A DNA stretch of 64,000 nucleotides. Source: Eulemur rufifrons (lineage: Eukaryota > Chordata > Mammalia > Primates > Lemuridae). Positions 25,945-37,599 of this stretch are shown here, in pieces. Within the stretch, counting starts at the first letter, position 1; every line of letters starts with the position of its first letter. A program made the translations under genes and the position numbers. The notes beneath the pieces were generated by a model. The model searched no databases, was not told where the DNA came from, and saw nothing but the letters and a program-made list of their open reading frames with translations. Location: NCBI RefSeq assembly GCF_041146395.1, contig NC_091012.1:16234193-16298192 (forward strand). The letters run 5' to 3'.

Positions 25945-26850
25945 GTACCCCTAAGTGTGAAAAAGAGCAAGCAACATGCCTTCAAAGACCAAGGGAAAGT
26001 ACATATGGTTGTTATCAGCACTCTTCAGTGACAAATGCTTCGCCCTTCCTGGATACATAGCAAGCTGAATGTCCTGGCTCCTTGTAGTTGGGTCAATGTC
26101 ATTAGTCCTAGCTAATGAATTGTGAGTGAAAGTGAGGTGTTTCCCTTCTGACAGCAGCACTGAATTAATAGTGCAAGCCCCACTAGGTTTGTGTCCCCCT
26201 GCCATGAAGATTGAAGAAGAACACATCAATAGCTACCATAAGCAGAAGCTCCCCCAATGACCTGAATTAGACATGCAGTGTGAGAAGAAAGTCCCACCTT
26301 GCCCTATGCTGGCCCCTTCCCCTTTCTTCTTTCTTTAGTCCCCGGGAAAATTTTGTGAACCCAAAACTATTACACAAATGCAAAGGTTTAGTCCCGAATG
26401 ATCTCCTGAAGATGGAGACCAAGGAGTCTCAGTGACAGAGAAAGCAGACCTGGATCTGAGGCCCATTAGAGACTCCTTCAGGGCAGCTCCTCTTGAAGCC
26501 CTGCTGCCTGGTAAGGTGTTCTGATGCCTTGATTAAATCAATGTTTGTTGTGTTGTATTTCTGATCTAAATGTGTGACTTGTCCATTTACTTATGGACTC
26601 GACAAACTATGAATTCTGGTACTTTGGGCACAACATACAAGGATTGCAAGTCTAGTGTGTTTTTCACACCCATCTCCAATGTCAGTCTCTCCACCGGAGC
26701 TTGGCCGAGCACCTACACACACGCCTTCTGGAAGAGCCCTTGCTTCCTTGTGTAAGCAGTCACATGCTGCGCCAGGTACCACTCCCTTACGCTAGCCTTT
26801 TTTGTTCCGAGGAAGACAACCCACGCTCCCCCTGGGACGGAGACAGGACC
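25945..26850. other. Unique sequence, nothing recognised
   Basis: No gene or confident repeat. I looked here for the next GABA-A receptor exon (TM2-TM3) on the minus strand and did not find it. Confidence 0.4.
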
Positions 26851-26853
26851 TAC

Positions 26854-27006
26854 CAATTGTCACCCTGGCTGCAGAGGAATCATAGTTCATCCAAAACGAT
26901 ATCCAGGAGAGAATAGTGGTGAGGACCATAGACCAGTAGACCTGCCAAAGGTAGCTGTTGACTTCCCTCTGTACCTGGAATTTGAGTATCAGGGGCACGT
27001 AGGACC
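26854..27006 (-). pseudogene. GABRQ: Orphan GABA-A receptor exon (TM1), GABRQ-like
   Basis: A single 153-base exon on the minus strand. It is preceded by a pyrimidine-rich TGTCTCCTTGCCAG acceptor and followed by a GTAGGT donor (GT at 26852-26853). The frame encodes SYVPLILKFQVQREVNSYL and, after the TM1 core, SWISFWMNYDSSAARVTIG, which I recognise as the theta subunit (GABRQ, Xq28 in human). GABRQ is a chloride-channel subunit of pentameric Cys-loop receptors; this exon carries the end of the ligand-binding domain and transmembrane segment 1. As I remember it, the homologous exon in GABA-A subunit genes is also 153 bases. The frame is open, but the TM1 proline common to Cys-loop receptors (YWP) is serine here (YWS). 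No neighbouring exons were found within reach on the minus strand. I read it as a duplicated or left-over exon; a live GABRQ gene with very long introns is less likely. Confidence 0.75.
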
Positions 27007-27194
27007 CTGGCAAGGAGACACACTGATGTCAGGGTGGCAGGACCCAGGGGCTTTGCAGGGTGGAGAGGCACACAACGGAGGGGGCAGTGATATGCTGAAA
27101 GGAAGGGCAAAACAGAGGAAATGAAGGGGTGAAACACTCTTTTTCTAAATATTTCCTGTTAAAAACTGAAGGGAATGAGCCCCCAAACAAGATT

Positions 27195-27490
27195 CACGGT
27201 TGTGTGTGCATGCATGTTTGTGTTAGTGCACGTGTGTCTGTGTGTGATTGTTTGTGCTGTGTGTATGAAAGTATGTGAGCATGTCCATGTGTGAGTGGAT
27301 TTGTGAGTGTTTTCGTGTGCAGGTGAATGTGTCGGTGTGTGTGAGACACGTCTGTGCATATGTGAACATGTGAGCATGTCTGTGTGCGAGTGTTTGTGTT
27401 GTGTGGGACTGAATGTGTGAGCATGTCCATAAGAACGAGTGTATTCCTGCGGAAGTGGGAGTGAGTGTGGGAATGTATGGGTGTGTCTGT
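27195..27490. repeat. TG-rich minisatellite with ~142-base higher-order period
   Basis: A long degenerate TGTG-rich tract. The block ending GTGAGCATGTCC at about 27286 recurs, diverged, about 142 bases later, ending near 27427. Histidine/threonine-rich frames on the opposite strand come from this composition and are not genes. Confidence 0.75.
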
Positions 27491-27860
27491 GGGTCAGCCT
27501 TTGCTCCATGTATTGGGCAACGGCCTTTGACCCCAAGCAATAAAACCAGACATGGACATGAGATAGGTACTGACTGTTCTGGCCTCAGAAATAGCTGCTA
27601 AGTCAGATGACAAGCTCAATTTCATTTCTCTCTGATCATATCTTGTCCCTGAACCCAGATGGCACCCTAAGAGCCATCTTTTGCCGTATTTACTATGAAC
27701 TCTCTCCTAAGACTCTGGGTACCCCGAAGCCTCTGCATATCATTATGTGAGCAATATCCCTTTATTTCCGGTCTCCTCTTAGCAGACTCCTTATTCTACA
27801 AGATCCAGCTTACCTGTCACATGCTCTAGGGAATCAATCTTTCTTACGTTCTCTCTCTCT

Positions 27861-28154
27861 CTATTTTTGTAGAGATGAGGTCTCGCTCTGTTGCCCCAGG
27901 CTGGTGTGCAGGGGCATGATCATATCTCACTGGACCTCAAAGTCCAAGGCTCAAGTGATCCTTCTGCCTCAGCCTCCTGAGTAGCAGAGACTACAGGGGT
28001 GCTTAGCTACACTCGGCTAATTTTGCTTATTTTTTGTAGAGACAGGGTCTTATTAGGTTGCCCAGGCTGGTCGTGAACTCCTGGCCTCAAGCAACCCTGC
28101 AGCCTCGGCCCCTCAAAGTGCTGGGAACACAGGTGTGGGCCATTGTGCCCAGCT
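27861..28154 (-). mobile_element. Alu SINE, antisense, old
   Basis: The plus strand reads the reversed Alu: TAGAGATGAGGTCTCGCTCT, CAGCCTCCTGAGTAGCAGAG, GTAGAGACAGGGTC, GCCCAGGCTGGTCGTGAACT. Diverged, AluJ-like rather than the strepsirrhine type. Confidence 0.9.
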
Positions 28155-28155
28155 C

Positions 28156-29105
28156 AGGGTGATCTTTAGGGACTCCTCCAGGCTGGACCTGCATTCCTCT
28201 CTGTGCTTCCCTAGCCCTTGTCCCTGTCTTCTTTGTCATAGCTGTTGTCCTGCCGGATTAGAAAGGTCATCTACGCCATTGACCTTGTGCTCCAACTCTG
28301 TATCCTCAGTGTCCAGCATGTGGTGTGGACAGAGTTGGCACACTGTGCACAGAAGCCTCGGAGCAGAGAGGGAGGATTTCTATTTAGAAACACACCTACC
28401 ATTTTGACTAGCATCATGGTTGTGTGGGAGTGTATATTTGTTAAATTTTTCATCAGTCTTGACACCGAAGATCTGGGCAGTTTATTGCACGAACATTACA
28501 CCTCAACAAAACACCATTAACCTAAAAATCTTCTTTAAAAAGAAAAAGGAATAAAAAGTCTCCCTAACTGTCTGTCATTGCTTTGGCTTTCTAGGAGAGG
28601 AGCATGCTTGCTCTGGGATTGAAAGGAGAGTCAAAGAGAGCTGAAATGCTCCTCTAGGAAAAGGCAGCAGAATCTGGGACCTCCTGGTGCAGCCACTTTC
28701 CTACTAAAGGAAGGCTGTCCCCTTGATGGTGAAGTGTACAGGAACCCCACGTGGCCGCCACCTTGTTGAGTGATGCTTTTCAAAGGCCGTTCATAGCTTC
28801 TCTTTTGTTTGGTCTTTAAGACAGTAAGTGTTGATATGGCACCAGAGACTTTCTGTCAAGATACCCAGCCAGGGCGGTCGTCTCAGCTTGGCGCAGGGGT
28901 GCAAGCCACAGGGAAGCTTTGAGAAACTGGAACGTGAGGCAGAAATGTGCTGATGATGAGCCTGGGCTCCGAAGACCTGTCCAGGATGTTCCTCCGCCCT
29001 CAGGGGAGCAGAGAGATGGGTGTGCCCAGGAAAGGGCCCCCGGTGTTGTGAACTGGGTGAGCTGGGATGCAGTCCGTCCCAGGCCGGCCAAGTTGTAAAT
29101 ATGGG
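28156..29105. other. Unique sequence, nothing recognised
   Basis: No conserved exon or repeat was identified between the Alu and the MIR. Frames on both strands lack family motifs. Confidence 0.4.
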
Positions 29106-29109
29106 CCTA

Positions 29110-29235
29110 GGACAGAGACAAAGCTGAGCTCAAGTCCTGGCGTGGCCACCTTGTAGCTTGCATGACCCTGAGCGAGACAGGTAACCCCTGAGAGTCCTGC
29201 ATCCCTCGTCTGTGAAATAGTCTTAGTCCTTACCT
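29110..29235 (+). mobile_element. MIR SINE fragment
   Basis: The order CAAGTCCTGGC, CTTGTAGCTTGCATGACC, CTGTGAAATAG fits a MIR core (shortened, diverged). Confidence 0.55.
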
Positions 29236-29265
29236 GGCGGGTGCGGGAGGAGGGAGGCAGCCTGT

Positions 29266-29347
29266 GCTGGTCTGCTCCGGCTGCTGTAACAAAGCACCAC
29301 AGACCAGATGTCCTGAACCACAGACATTTATCGCCTCCCAGCATTTC
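29266..29347 (-). mobile_element. MaLR-type LTR fragment, antisense
   Basis: The plus strand has GGCTGCTGTAACAAAGCACC and CACAGACATTTATCGCCTCC, the reversed 3' end of an MLT1/MST-like LTR. Confidence 0.55.
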
Positions 29348-29467
29348 AAGTCAGTGACAGCAAAGCATTAACTCACGGGTGTGGAGCCCTTGTAAGTAGG
29401 GGACCTGTGTGACTGCCTAGGCTGCACACCGGTGCCACTGACCTTGGTTCTAATCTTGGTCCGGCTC

Positions 29468-29753
29468 TTTTTTTTTTTTTTTTATTTTATGAGACAGAGT
29501 CTCACTCTCTTGCCTGGGCTAGAGTGCCCTGGCGTCAGCCTAGCTCACAGCAATCTCAAACTCCCGCGCTTAAGCGACCATGCCCAGCTAATTTTTTTCT
29601 ATTTTTAGTTGTTTGGCTAATTTATTTCCATTTATAGTAGAGATGGGGTCTTGCTCTTGCTCAGGCTGGTGTCAAACTCCTAAGCTCAAGCAATCCTCCT
29701 GCCTCGGCCTCCCAAAGTGCTAGGATTACAGGCATGAGCCACCTTGCCCAGCC
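29468..29753 (-). mobile_element. Strepsirrhine-type Alu, antisense
   Basis: The plus strand carries TTGCCTGGGCTAGAGTGCC and GTCAGCCTAGCTCACAGCAA, then CTTGCTCTTGCTCAGGCTGG. I associate this wording with lemur/galago Alus; human Alus read differently at these positions. The poly(T) at the left is the reversed A-tail. Confidence 0.9.
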
Positions 29754-29754
29754 C

Positions 29755-31185
29755 AGGCCTGCTCTTGAAACCAATCAGGTTTGTGCTACAGTATCATCTT
29801 GAGAAAGGGCTTTAGAAACATGCAAGTAAGTGCTGGACTTGAAGATTGAGAGCTTCCTGAAGTCGCATGCCTTCCACTTCCTAGCACCTGGGCTCTTTTG
29901 GACTTTTCAAAGGAGTTTGCTTACCCTCAGCACTCCCTCCTCATTCCCCGCTCAAGATCCCCTCACCCAGCGTACCGCAGCCTTTCACGTGGGTGTCCTG
30001 GAAGGATGGGAGTCAAGGGGGACCATCCATCCCCTGGGGCTCAGACCCATAGCTCTGCTTGTGCCTCTGCCCTGGGGCTGGAACTGTCTTGCTCATCCTG
30101 CAGTCTGGGGAATCCCAGCATTCCCTAGCAACAAGGTCCATCTGGAGCTGTTTCTAGGGAAACTCTGGGATTTCCATAGCTAGCGAGGGCACACCGACCA
30201 TCTCTGCTGCCACAGCTGCATATATCTCCTGTCAGCAGAAGAGGGGGAAGGGAGCTGATCAGCTACTGCCAATGCGGGGCAGAGCTGGGCTTTTGGAATC
30301 TCATTACATGCACAGACAAACAGGGGTAAATAGGTCATCACGGGTAGGGCCTCTCCTCTAGGCTGATAGTCCTTCCTCACCCAGAAGTCTCCAAGAGATG
30401 GCCAGTCAATTTGGAGTTGTGAAGTCTGCTGGGCTCCCACAGGGCCTGATGCCCCTGGCACAGGAATCACTAGGCCACACTCTATCTCTGTATCTGTGTG
30501 TCCTCCCAACCCCTTCATCATGGGCTGCTGTGTCCCTGGTGCGCAGCACAGGGCAGGGCTTCTGAATGTTCTCCTTGGTTTTCTGGGGGAAGTCTGTGGG
30601 TCCCTTCTCAGAATAATGTTTTAGAATGGAATAAAATAGGCAGGAATACAAAAGAAAGAACTTTTATTGAAATACACTCATCAGGATATTTCTAAACCTG
30701 TAATTGTGATACCATAAAGTATATGTGCATCTTCATTAATATGTTAAATAATAAAGTCAAGTGGCAGGTCTAATAACTATTGTAATTTGGAAGTAGCGAC
30801 AAGTGTAAAGGACATTTGGAGAGAGCTGCTGCCACCGTTACTGTGACATGAAAATACCAGGGATTCCTCTTGGTGACAAAGTGACAAGTACTGCTAATCT
30901 TCTTGTGGTTGGTTGCCTACATTCATTACCCATAATGCTAAATTTCAGTTAGAGGTTAGTGAACACAAAAATGTATTCTCCCACCATTGATTTCCACAGA
31001 CTCCCTGAATTTCTGGAGGTTGTGAACTCCAGGTGTGGACATTGCACAGTGCATGAGTGAATGAATTCATGCCCAGAGGCCTCAGGCGAGTGAGTGTCTC
31101 AGCCAAAGGAAGGGAGGCTTTGTTACTCGAAGTCGGTCACCCTGCTCCTGGTGACCTCTTCCTTCAACAGTGGAGGAATTTCGGC
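29755..31185. other. Unique sequence, nothing recognised
   Basis: The stretch at 30650-31180 begins with TTTATTGAAATACAC, which could be the reversed end of a minus-strand 3' UTR, but I found no coding exon to go with it. Confidence 0.35.
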
Positions 31186-31189
31186 AAGT

Positions 31190-32770
31190 GATGTTGGGAC
31201 AACTGGATATCCTTAAGCAAAAGAATGAAGTTGGACCTCACTTTACACGATATACAAAAAATCAACACAAAATCCACCAGAGTCCTAAACAGAAGTGCTA
31301 AAACTATAAAATGCTTTTCTAGATACAACAGCAAAAACACAGGCAACAAAAGGACAAATGGGACTAAATTTAAAATGTCTGCACATCAATGGAACAATCA
31401 ACAGTGTGAAAGGCAGCCCATGGGATGGGAGACAATATTTGCAATTCATGTATCTGATGAAGGGTTACTATCTAGAATACATAAAGAACATGCACAACTG
31501 AACAACAAGAGCAAAAACAAGCAACAAGATTAAAAAATGGGCAAACGACTGGAATAGATGTTTTTCCTGAAGAAGATATACAAACAAATAAAAAGAAAAA
31601 AAAAAACACAAATGAAAGGATGCTCCACATCACCAATTGATAGGGAAATGCAAACCAAAACTATTATGAGATGCCATCTCACACACGTTAGTGTGACTGC
31701 TATGCAAAAAAACAGAAAGTAACAAGTGTTGATGAGGATGTGGAGACACTGGAATCCTTGGGCACTGTTGGTGCCAACGTAAAACAGTGCAACCACCGTG
31801 GAAAACAGTATGAAGGTTCCTCAAAGAATTAAAAATAGAATGACCATATGATCCATGAACCCACTGGTGGGTTCACATCCAAAAGATTTGAAAGCAGATT
31901 GAAGAGCTATTTGTACACCATGTTCACAGCCTCCTTCCTAAGAGGAAAGAGGTGGAAACAACACAAGTGTCCATCTGTGGATGAATTGATAAGCAAAATG
32001 TGGTCCATGCATAGAATAGAATATGACTCAGTCTTAAAAAGGAGGGAATTGTTTGTTTGTTTGTTTGTTTGTTTGTTTTTGAGACAGAGCCTCAGTCTGT
32101 TGCCTGGGCTAGAGTGCCGTGTTGTCAGCCTAGCTCACAGCAACCTCAAACTCCTAGGCTCAAGTGATCCTCCTGCCTCAGCCTCCTGAGTAGTTGGGAC
32201 TACAGGCATGTGCCACCATGCCCAGCTAATTTTTTCTATATATTTTTAGTTGTCCGGATAATTTCTTTTTTTTTTTTTTTTTTTTTTTTTTAGTAGAGAT
32301 GGGGTCTCACTCTTGCTCAGGCTGGTCTCGAACTCCTGAGCTCAAATGATCCAACCACCTCGGCCTCCCAGAGTGCTTGGAATACAGGCATGAGCCCCCA
32401 TGCCCGGACTAAAATGAGGACTTCTGACATAGGCTACAGCATGGGTGAACCTGGAGGACGTCACGCTCAGTGAAATGAGCCAGTCACAAAAGGACAAATA
32501 CTGCATGATTACATTGATATGAGGTCCCTAGAGTAGTCAAATCCATAGAGCTAGAAGAAGAGTGGGCACCAGGGGCTGGGGGAGGGGCAAAGGGGTCAGT
32601 GCTTCATGGGGACAGAGTTTCAGTTTGGGAAGGTGAACAAGGTCTGTGGATGGATGGTGGGGATGACTGCACGCCACCGGGAATGTGCTAAATGTACTGC
32701 TGAACTGTGCACTTAAAAATAATTACCATGGTATATTTTATGAGATGTGTAGTTTACCACAATTAAAAGT
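31190..32770 (+). mobile_element. L1 fragment, sense, interrupted by an Alu
   Basis: ORF2 3' part (ACAACAGCAAAAACACAGGC, GAACAACAAGAGCAAAAACA, then TGAGATGCCATCTCACAC) runs to 32045, is split by a (TTTG)n tract and an Alu, and resumes at about 32410 with ACTTCTGACATAGGCTACAG and CATGATTACATTGATATGAGG. The two parts join naturally when the Alu is ignored. Confidence 0.85.
32047..32409 (-). mobile_element. Strepsirrhine-type Alu with (TTTG)n tail, antisense
   Basis: The plus strand shows a (TTTG)n run (32047-32077), then GAGACAGAGCCTCAGTCTGT, TTGCCTGGGCTAGAGTGCC and GTCAGCCTAGCTCACAGCAA, a T-rich middle linker, and GCATGAGCCCCCATGCCCGG at the end. Inserted into an older L1. Confidence 0.92.
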
Positions 32771-32774
32771 AAAA

Positions 32775-33335
32775 AGAGGTGAGTAAAGGAGCAGCAGCCT
32801 CTTGGCTTGGAAAAGTTGCCCATGAATCCTTGCAGTGGCCTGTCAGGGAACAGCCTCCCTTCATGGTCCTGCAACCCGAGGATGAGCAAGCTGGCACTGG
32901 GGACAGACGACCCCAGCTCCCACACTGCCTGTGGGCTATGGCTGAAGTACTGTGGGGCCTGGGGATCTGCCAATGGCTCTTAGCTCCAGGTGTCAGTGGC
33001 AAACTATTAGTGAGGGAAAGGGGCCCCTGGTGGCCTGGGGGAGGTGGGGGCAGCCAGAAGAGGCAAGCAGGCTGCTAAAAGTGAGGAGGTGGCAGAGGCA
33101 GATACAAACCTTGCCACTAAGCTGGCCTCACCCTCAGAAAGAGGCTTCCACTTACCCGGACCGTTGCCTCTCCTGTCTTCCCAGGCTTCTTTGCCAGGAA
33201 CCCTGCTTCCTACCTCGGCCACTGCCAGCTTAAATCATGATGCAAATTATGCATTTCTAGGGACATTAGTGAGGTCTGGTGACTTTGACTTTTGTCCAAC
33301 ATCAATGTCATATTATGCAGAGTTGTCCAATGCGA
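32775..33335. other. Unique sequence 3' of CSAG copy 1
   Basis: Not shared with the second CSAG copy, where the homologous position holds the poly(A) signal. No gene recognised. Confidence 0.45.
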
Positions 33336-33339
33336 ATTG

Positions 33340-34556
33340 TTGGTCATGTCCCGGCAGCCAGACCTCTGGAGACTTCACAGATAGCTCTGAGGTCGCTGGC
33401 CTCACTCTGATGCTACTGGCTAGTGAGGGTGACCCTTGAAGTGGTGGAGCTCTCCCTGCTCTCTGGGGCCTGCTCTGGCTCATTTTGACCGCGTCCCTCT
33501 TCCAGCTGGTGACAAGGGTTCAATGGTGTTGGCCCTCTCCTCTCCTTGGGTTTCATTCAAGGAGTGGTCACTTTTGGAGAAGCTTTTCTCTTCAAAGTCC
33601 CTCGAAGGGGTCCTTTTGTCTTCCTGGGCACCTGCAAGGACAACAGGGAGATCACAGAAGGGCACTGGTTTGCGGGAAGAGGGTGGACGTGGGGTGGGAG
33701 CATGGGAAGGGTTGCAGGCCGATGGGGGGTTGTGCTGGGCAAGGGAAGGGGGAGTCTGGGGGACAGGACTCGAGGGTAAGGCAGGGAGGAGTTTGGGTGG
33801 ATCGCCCACCTTGAAGCTGCCTCTGGACCTGGGTTGATGAGGGGCCTTCCTCTTCTTCCCCACTTTGATGTTTGTGGGTGGTTGTTCAATGATGGTGCCA
33901 GAGGCTTGTCATTTCCCAGTCATCTTCTCCGTGCCGTGCTTCCCAGCAGTCTACCCAGGCCGCCTGACCTCCCTACACACCCTCCCCAGGATAGGCACCG
34001 GCCATGCCCCTGAGCTTTGTTTGGCCACTGAGGCACTCCCCAGCCAATGGGAGCCCTGGGGGACATTAGACATCAGAATGCACCATCCTGGCACCTACAT
34101 GCGGATGGGGGGATGCTGGAAGGCCTATATACTCCAGTTGGAGAAAGGGAATATTCCTTTAGCACCCATAAAGATCCTTGCTAACGGATTTGCCACCCTC
34201 CTCATCTCCCCTGTTAAATTCTGGTGGGTCACATGGCAGGGAGAACGTGTCTCCCACGAGCTTTTTTGTGGCCACACCATTCATTGGTTCACTCTGTTCT
34301 CTCCCACCCTTCAGCATTACCTAGTGTTTATATTTCATACCTAAAATCCTGCCAAGCTAATGTGGCTATATTTTCTCTGGAAATGTGAACCATTCCACTT
34401 CTGTCTACAGATTGTTTTGAAGCACCTTAAAGACCATCCCCTTTTTGGCTACTACCAAGGAACTTTTCCATCCGTCTCCTTTTCTCAGGATTCACATAAG
34501 ATTTCCTTGGTTTTCTGTTTTCCAATCTGAAATCACTGCTTTTGGGCTGTCAAGAC
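33340..34556. repeat. Duplicated CSAG segment, copy 1
   Basis: About 1.2 kb is homologous in direct orientation to 49722-50957. The left edge is TTGGTCATGTCCCGGCAGCC and the right edge is near GGGCTGTCAA. The gene part is very similar; the upstream part is more diverged. Confidence 0.85.
33557..33923 (-). pseudogene. CSAG-like gene copy 1, disrupted
   Basis: Same two-exon structure as the copy at 49939-50316. Exon 1 runs from the ATG at 33923 to 33810 with a donor GT at 33808-33809. Exon 2 runs from 33631 (after a CTTGCAG acceptor) to the TGA at 33557-33559. Codon 5 is TGA (33909-33911), giving only M-T-G-K, where the other copy has TCA (Ser). Exon 1 is also nine bases shorter, in frame. The TATA box of the other copy is replaced by GGTGTGTAG, and no poly(A) signal is found at the matching 3' position. 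In a second frame exon 1 encodes NNHPQTSKW ... INPGPEAAS, very close to human CSAG protein as I remember it, which is how I recognised the family. CSAG genes are X-linked cancer/testis antigens of unknown molecular function. Confidence 0.75.
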
Positions 34557-34849
34557 TTCAGTGAATAAATTTGTTCCACACGGTATTGTAGTTTTGTTTC
34601 AAGTGTGGGACCATATTCATCTCATTAGGTGAAGTGCACAGGCTTATACAGTGAAGGGGGCGATGAGGCAGATATTTTGGTGCTGGAAGTTGTGCCGTGT
34701 GTCTGCATGTAGGAAACTACAACCTGAGACTGATGAGATCATGGTTGGAGGGTAGGGGTTGCCTTCAACACTGTACTTGAGGTTCTTTCTAGTGTGACAA
34801 GGGAAAGGAAGACCTCCACATTGAAAGGGAAAAGTAAAACTATGTTTAT

Positions 34850-36580
34850 TCACAGACAACATGAAGAAAATTCTCCCAATTTAATAAGTGCTTCTAGAAC
34901 AAATACTTGGGTTTAGCAAGGTTGCAGAATACAAAATCAATATCAAAATCAAGTGTGTTTTTATAATGATAGCAATAAATATTTGGAAACTGAATCAAAC
35001 AACAGTGCAATTTAAATTATCTTTGGAAAATATGAAATGCTTAGGGATAAATGTAACAAAATTTGTATGATAGAAGATCTGTGTACTGAAAACTACAAAA
35101 CTTGAAGGCATAAATTAATAAAGACTGAAATATATGGAGATAGATATCTTGTTCAAGGGTTTGAAGACTCCATTTTGTTAACGTGTCAGTTCTTCCCAAA
35201 TCCATTTATGGGTTTCATGCCATCTCACCCAAAATCCAGAAGACTTTTAAAATAGAAATTGGCAGCCACATAGCTAAAAGAATCCTGCAAAACAGAGAAC
35301 AAAGATGGAGGTGTCACACTCCTTAATTGTAAGATCTCCTACAAAGTGAGAATAATCAGGACAGTGTGGTATTGGCATAATGATAGGAAGACATCAATGG
35401 AAGAGAATAAAGAGTGCAGAAACAGACCCACACATATATACACATATAGACAACTCATTATCAATAAAGATACGAAGAAAGATTAGAGGAAAAAGGAGAA
35501 ATAGTATTTTTAACAATGTGATCTGGAATAATCACATGTCTACATGGACAAACATACATTTCAATCCATACCTCAAACCATATAAAAAAGTAACTAAAAA
35601 TGAGTCATAGACCTAAATGTACAACTAAATGTATAAATCTCCTAGGAGAAAAAAAGAAGAAACTATGTGTTGCCTTTGCTTAGTCCACAATTTCTTAGAT
35701 ACAGCAAAAAAAGCTCGAACAACTAATTTTAAAAATTCACAATTTGAAGTTTTGAAATTAAGATCCAATCGTCAAAGACATTGTTAAGAGAGAGAAAAGA
35801 CAAGCTATACACTGGTATGGAATATTCAGAAACCACATTTCTGATAAAGGTCTTGTGTTCCAAACATATAAAGCATTCTAAAACTTCAATAAGAAGGAAT
35901 CAAACAACCTAATGAACATTGGGCAGAAGATTTGAACATTTCTTGAAAACGACATCTCTAAAAACTCAATAAGAAGGAATCAAACAACCTAATGAAAAAT
36001 GGGCAGAGATTTGAATATTTCTTGAAAATGACATGCACATGGCAAATATCCTCCTATGTAGAAGCACAACATTGTTAGTCATAAAGGAAATGCAAATCAA
36101 AATCACAATGAGATACCACTGTCTACCTGTGAGAATGGCTAACATTGAAAACACTGGCCATGTTGGTGAGGTTGTAGAGCACTGGAACTCTCACATGTAC
36201 CTGGTGAGAATATAAAAGGTTACAAGCATTTTTCAAAACAGTTTAGCAGCTTCTTAAAATGTGAAAGGGCGCCTATCATGTGATGCAGGCATACCACTTC
36301 TAGGTAATGCTACAAATATTTTCAAAATACAAAAGCTTCTATTACGACAGAAGGCAGATCTGTGGTTGGCTGGGGATGGAAGTTCAGGGAGAGAACAGAG
36401 GAGGAATGATGAAGGGTAAGAGAAAACTTTTGGGTGTGATGGATCTGTTCACTATGTGTATTATGGTGATGGTTTCCTGGGTGTATACATATGTCAAAGC
36501 TTATCAGATTAACACATTATGCAGATTGTTATATGGCAAATGTACTTCAATAAAGGTTTTTCTTAAAAAAAATTTGTTTT
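34850..36580 (+). mobile_element. L1 fragment, sense, ORF2 and 3' end
   Basis: Diverged ORF2 text (GAATACAAAATCAATATCAA, TTAGGGATAAATGTAAC, GTGTACTGAAAACTACAAAAC) continues to a 3' end near AATAAAGGTTTTTCTTAAAA. A 79-base block is tandemly repeated at about 35880-36035. Confidence 0.8.
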
Positions 36581-37448
36581 CTTCAGGAAAAAAACCCAAA
36601 CTTTTTAAAAGAATAAAAGTAAAAGACTTGGAAAGGGAGAGTATTTAGTCACTGAAATTATTTAGAAGTGCTGGAGTAAGGTGTTAATAAAAATCAAAAG
36701 TTTAAACTCGGGTTTATTACTGTTTAAAAATTCTTTGTAAGGACTCAACTTCTGCCTGCAGGAAGATGGAGGAGATGCATTTTCCCCTATTCTTCCTGCT
36801 TAGTACAACCAAACAGCCTGGACGTTGTACATAAAACAAGCATAAGAAGACTCTGAGTAGTAGCAAGAAGAAAGCAAACTCCCTGGTGAACTCGGGACAC
36901 AAGGAATGACATGGCAGTGAGTTCCCTGGGTTTTTTCTTTGCCTCTTATGTGCCAAACTTGGAGATAAAGAAGCAGCAACTTGGAAATGCCAATAGGCAC
37001 AGACAAAAATGCCCCAATGAAAGCCTGCTGTTTCTAGCCAAAGGACCAGAAGAGGGGCAACCTGGTAAGGCAGAAAACTTTTCGACAATAACTGCTCTCC
37101 TCTGGCCAAACGACAGAAGCAGCTGTGGCTCCATCCCAACCAGCCAGGAAAGACGAAGAGGCTCCATGTGGGATCAGCAATGAGGCAGTCCTACCCCTCG
37201 CAGCCAAGGAGATATTCAGGGGAGGCCTAGCAGGGAGTAGGAACTCCCACTAATGCCTAGTTGTAACAGTGAGAATCCCTTTGTGTGTCAGTGGAGGCCA
37301 AGAAGGGAACCTGGTCTTCCACTCCCATGTGGCAGTGCTGAAGAAGTGGGCCCCTTCCCCTGCTAAAGCAATGTCAGAGGAAGTTAGTTAAAACAGAAGG
37401 TTTGAATAAGATCCAACCTCATGGTATAAAACTAAAATGTCTATGATA

Positions 37449-37450
<2 letters not shown>

Positions 37451-37484
<34 letters not shown>

Positions 37485-37492
37485 CTCATCAT
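37451..37492. repeat. (TA)n microsatellite
   Basis: About 16 uninterrupted AT units inside an old L1. Confidence 0.95.
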
Positions 37493-37599
37493 GCTAAGAA
37501 CCAGGAAAATCTCAACTTGAATGAGAATAGTCAATGACGAGGGCATAGATATTAGAATTTTTGAAAGTATTAGAAATAAACCATCACAAGAATGCTTCA

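Noticed and set aside
27159..27540. Histidine- and threonine-rich frames of 78-125 codons on the minus strand
   Set aside because: Direct products of the TG-rich minisatellite; no start context or conserved motif.
33436..33889. Overlapping 110-133-codon frames around CSAG copy 1, with equivalents at 49818-50322
   Set aside because: They read through the intron or run antisense to the gene. The two-exon spliced model explains the conserved parts.
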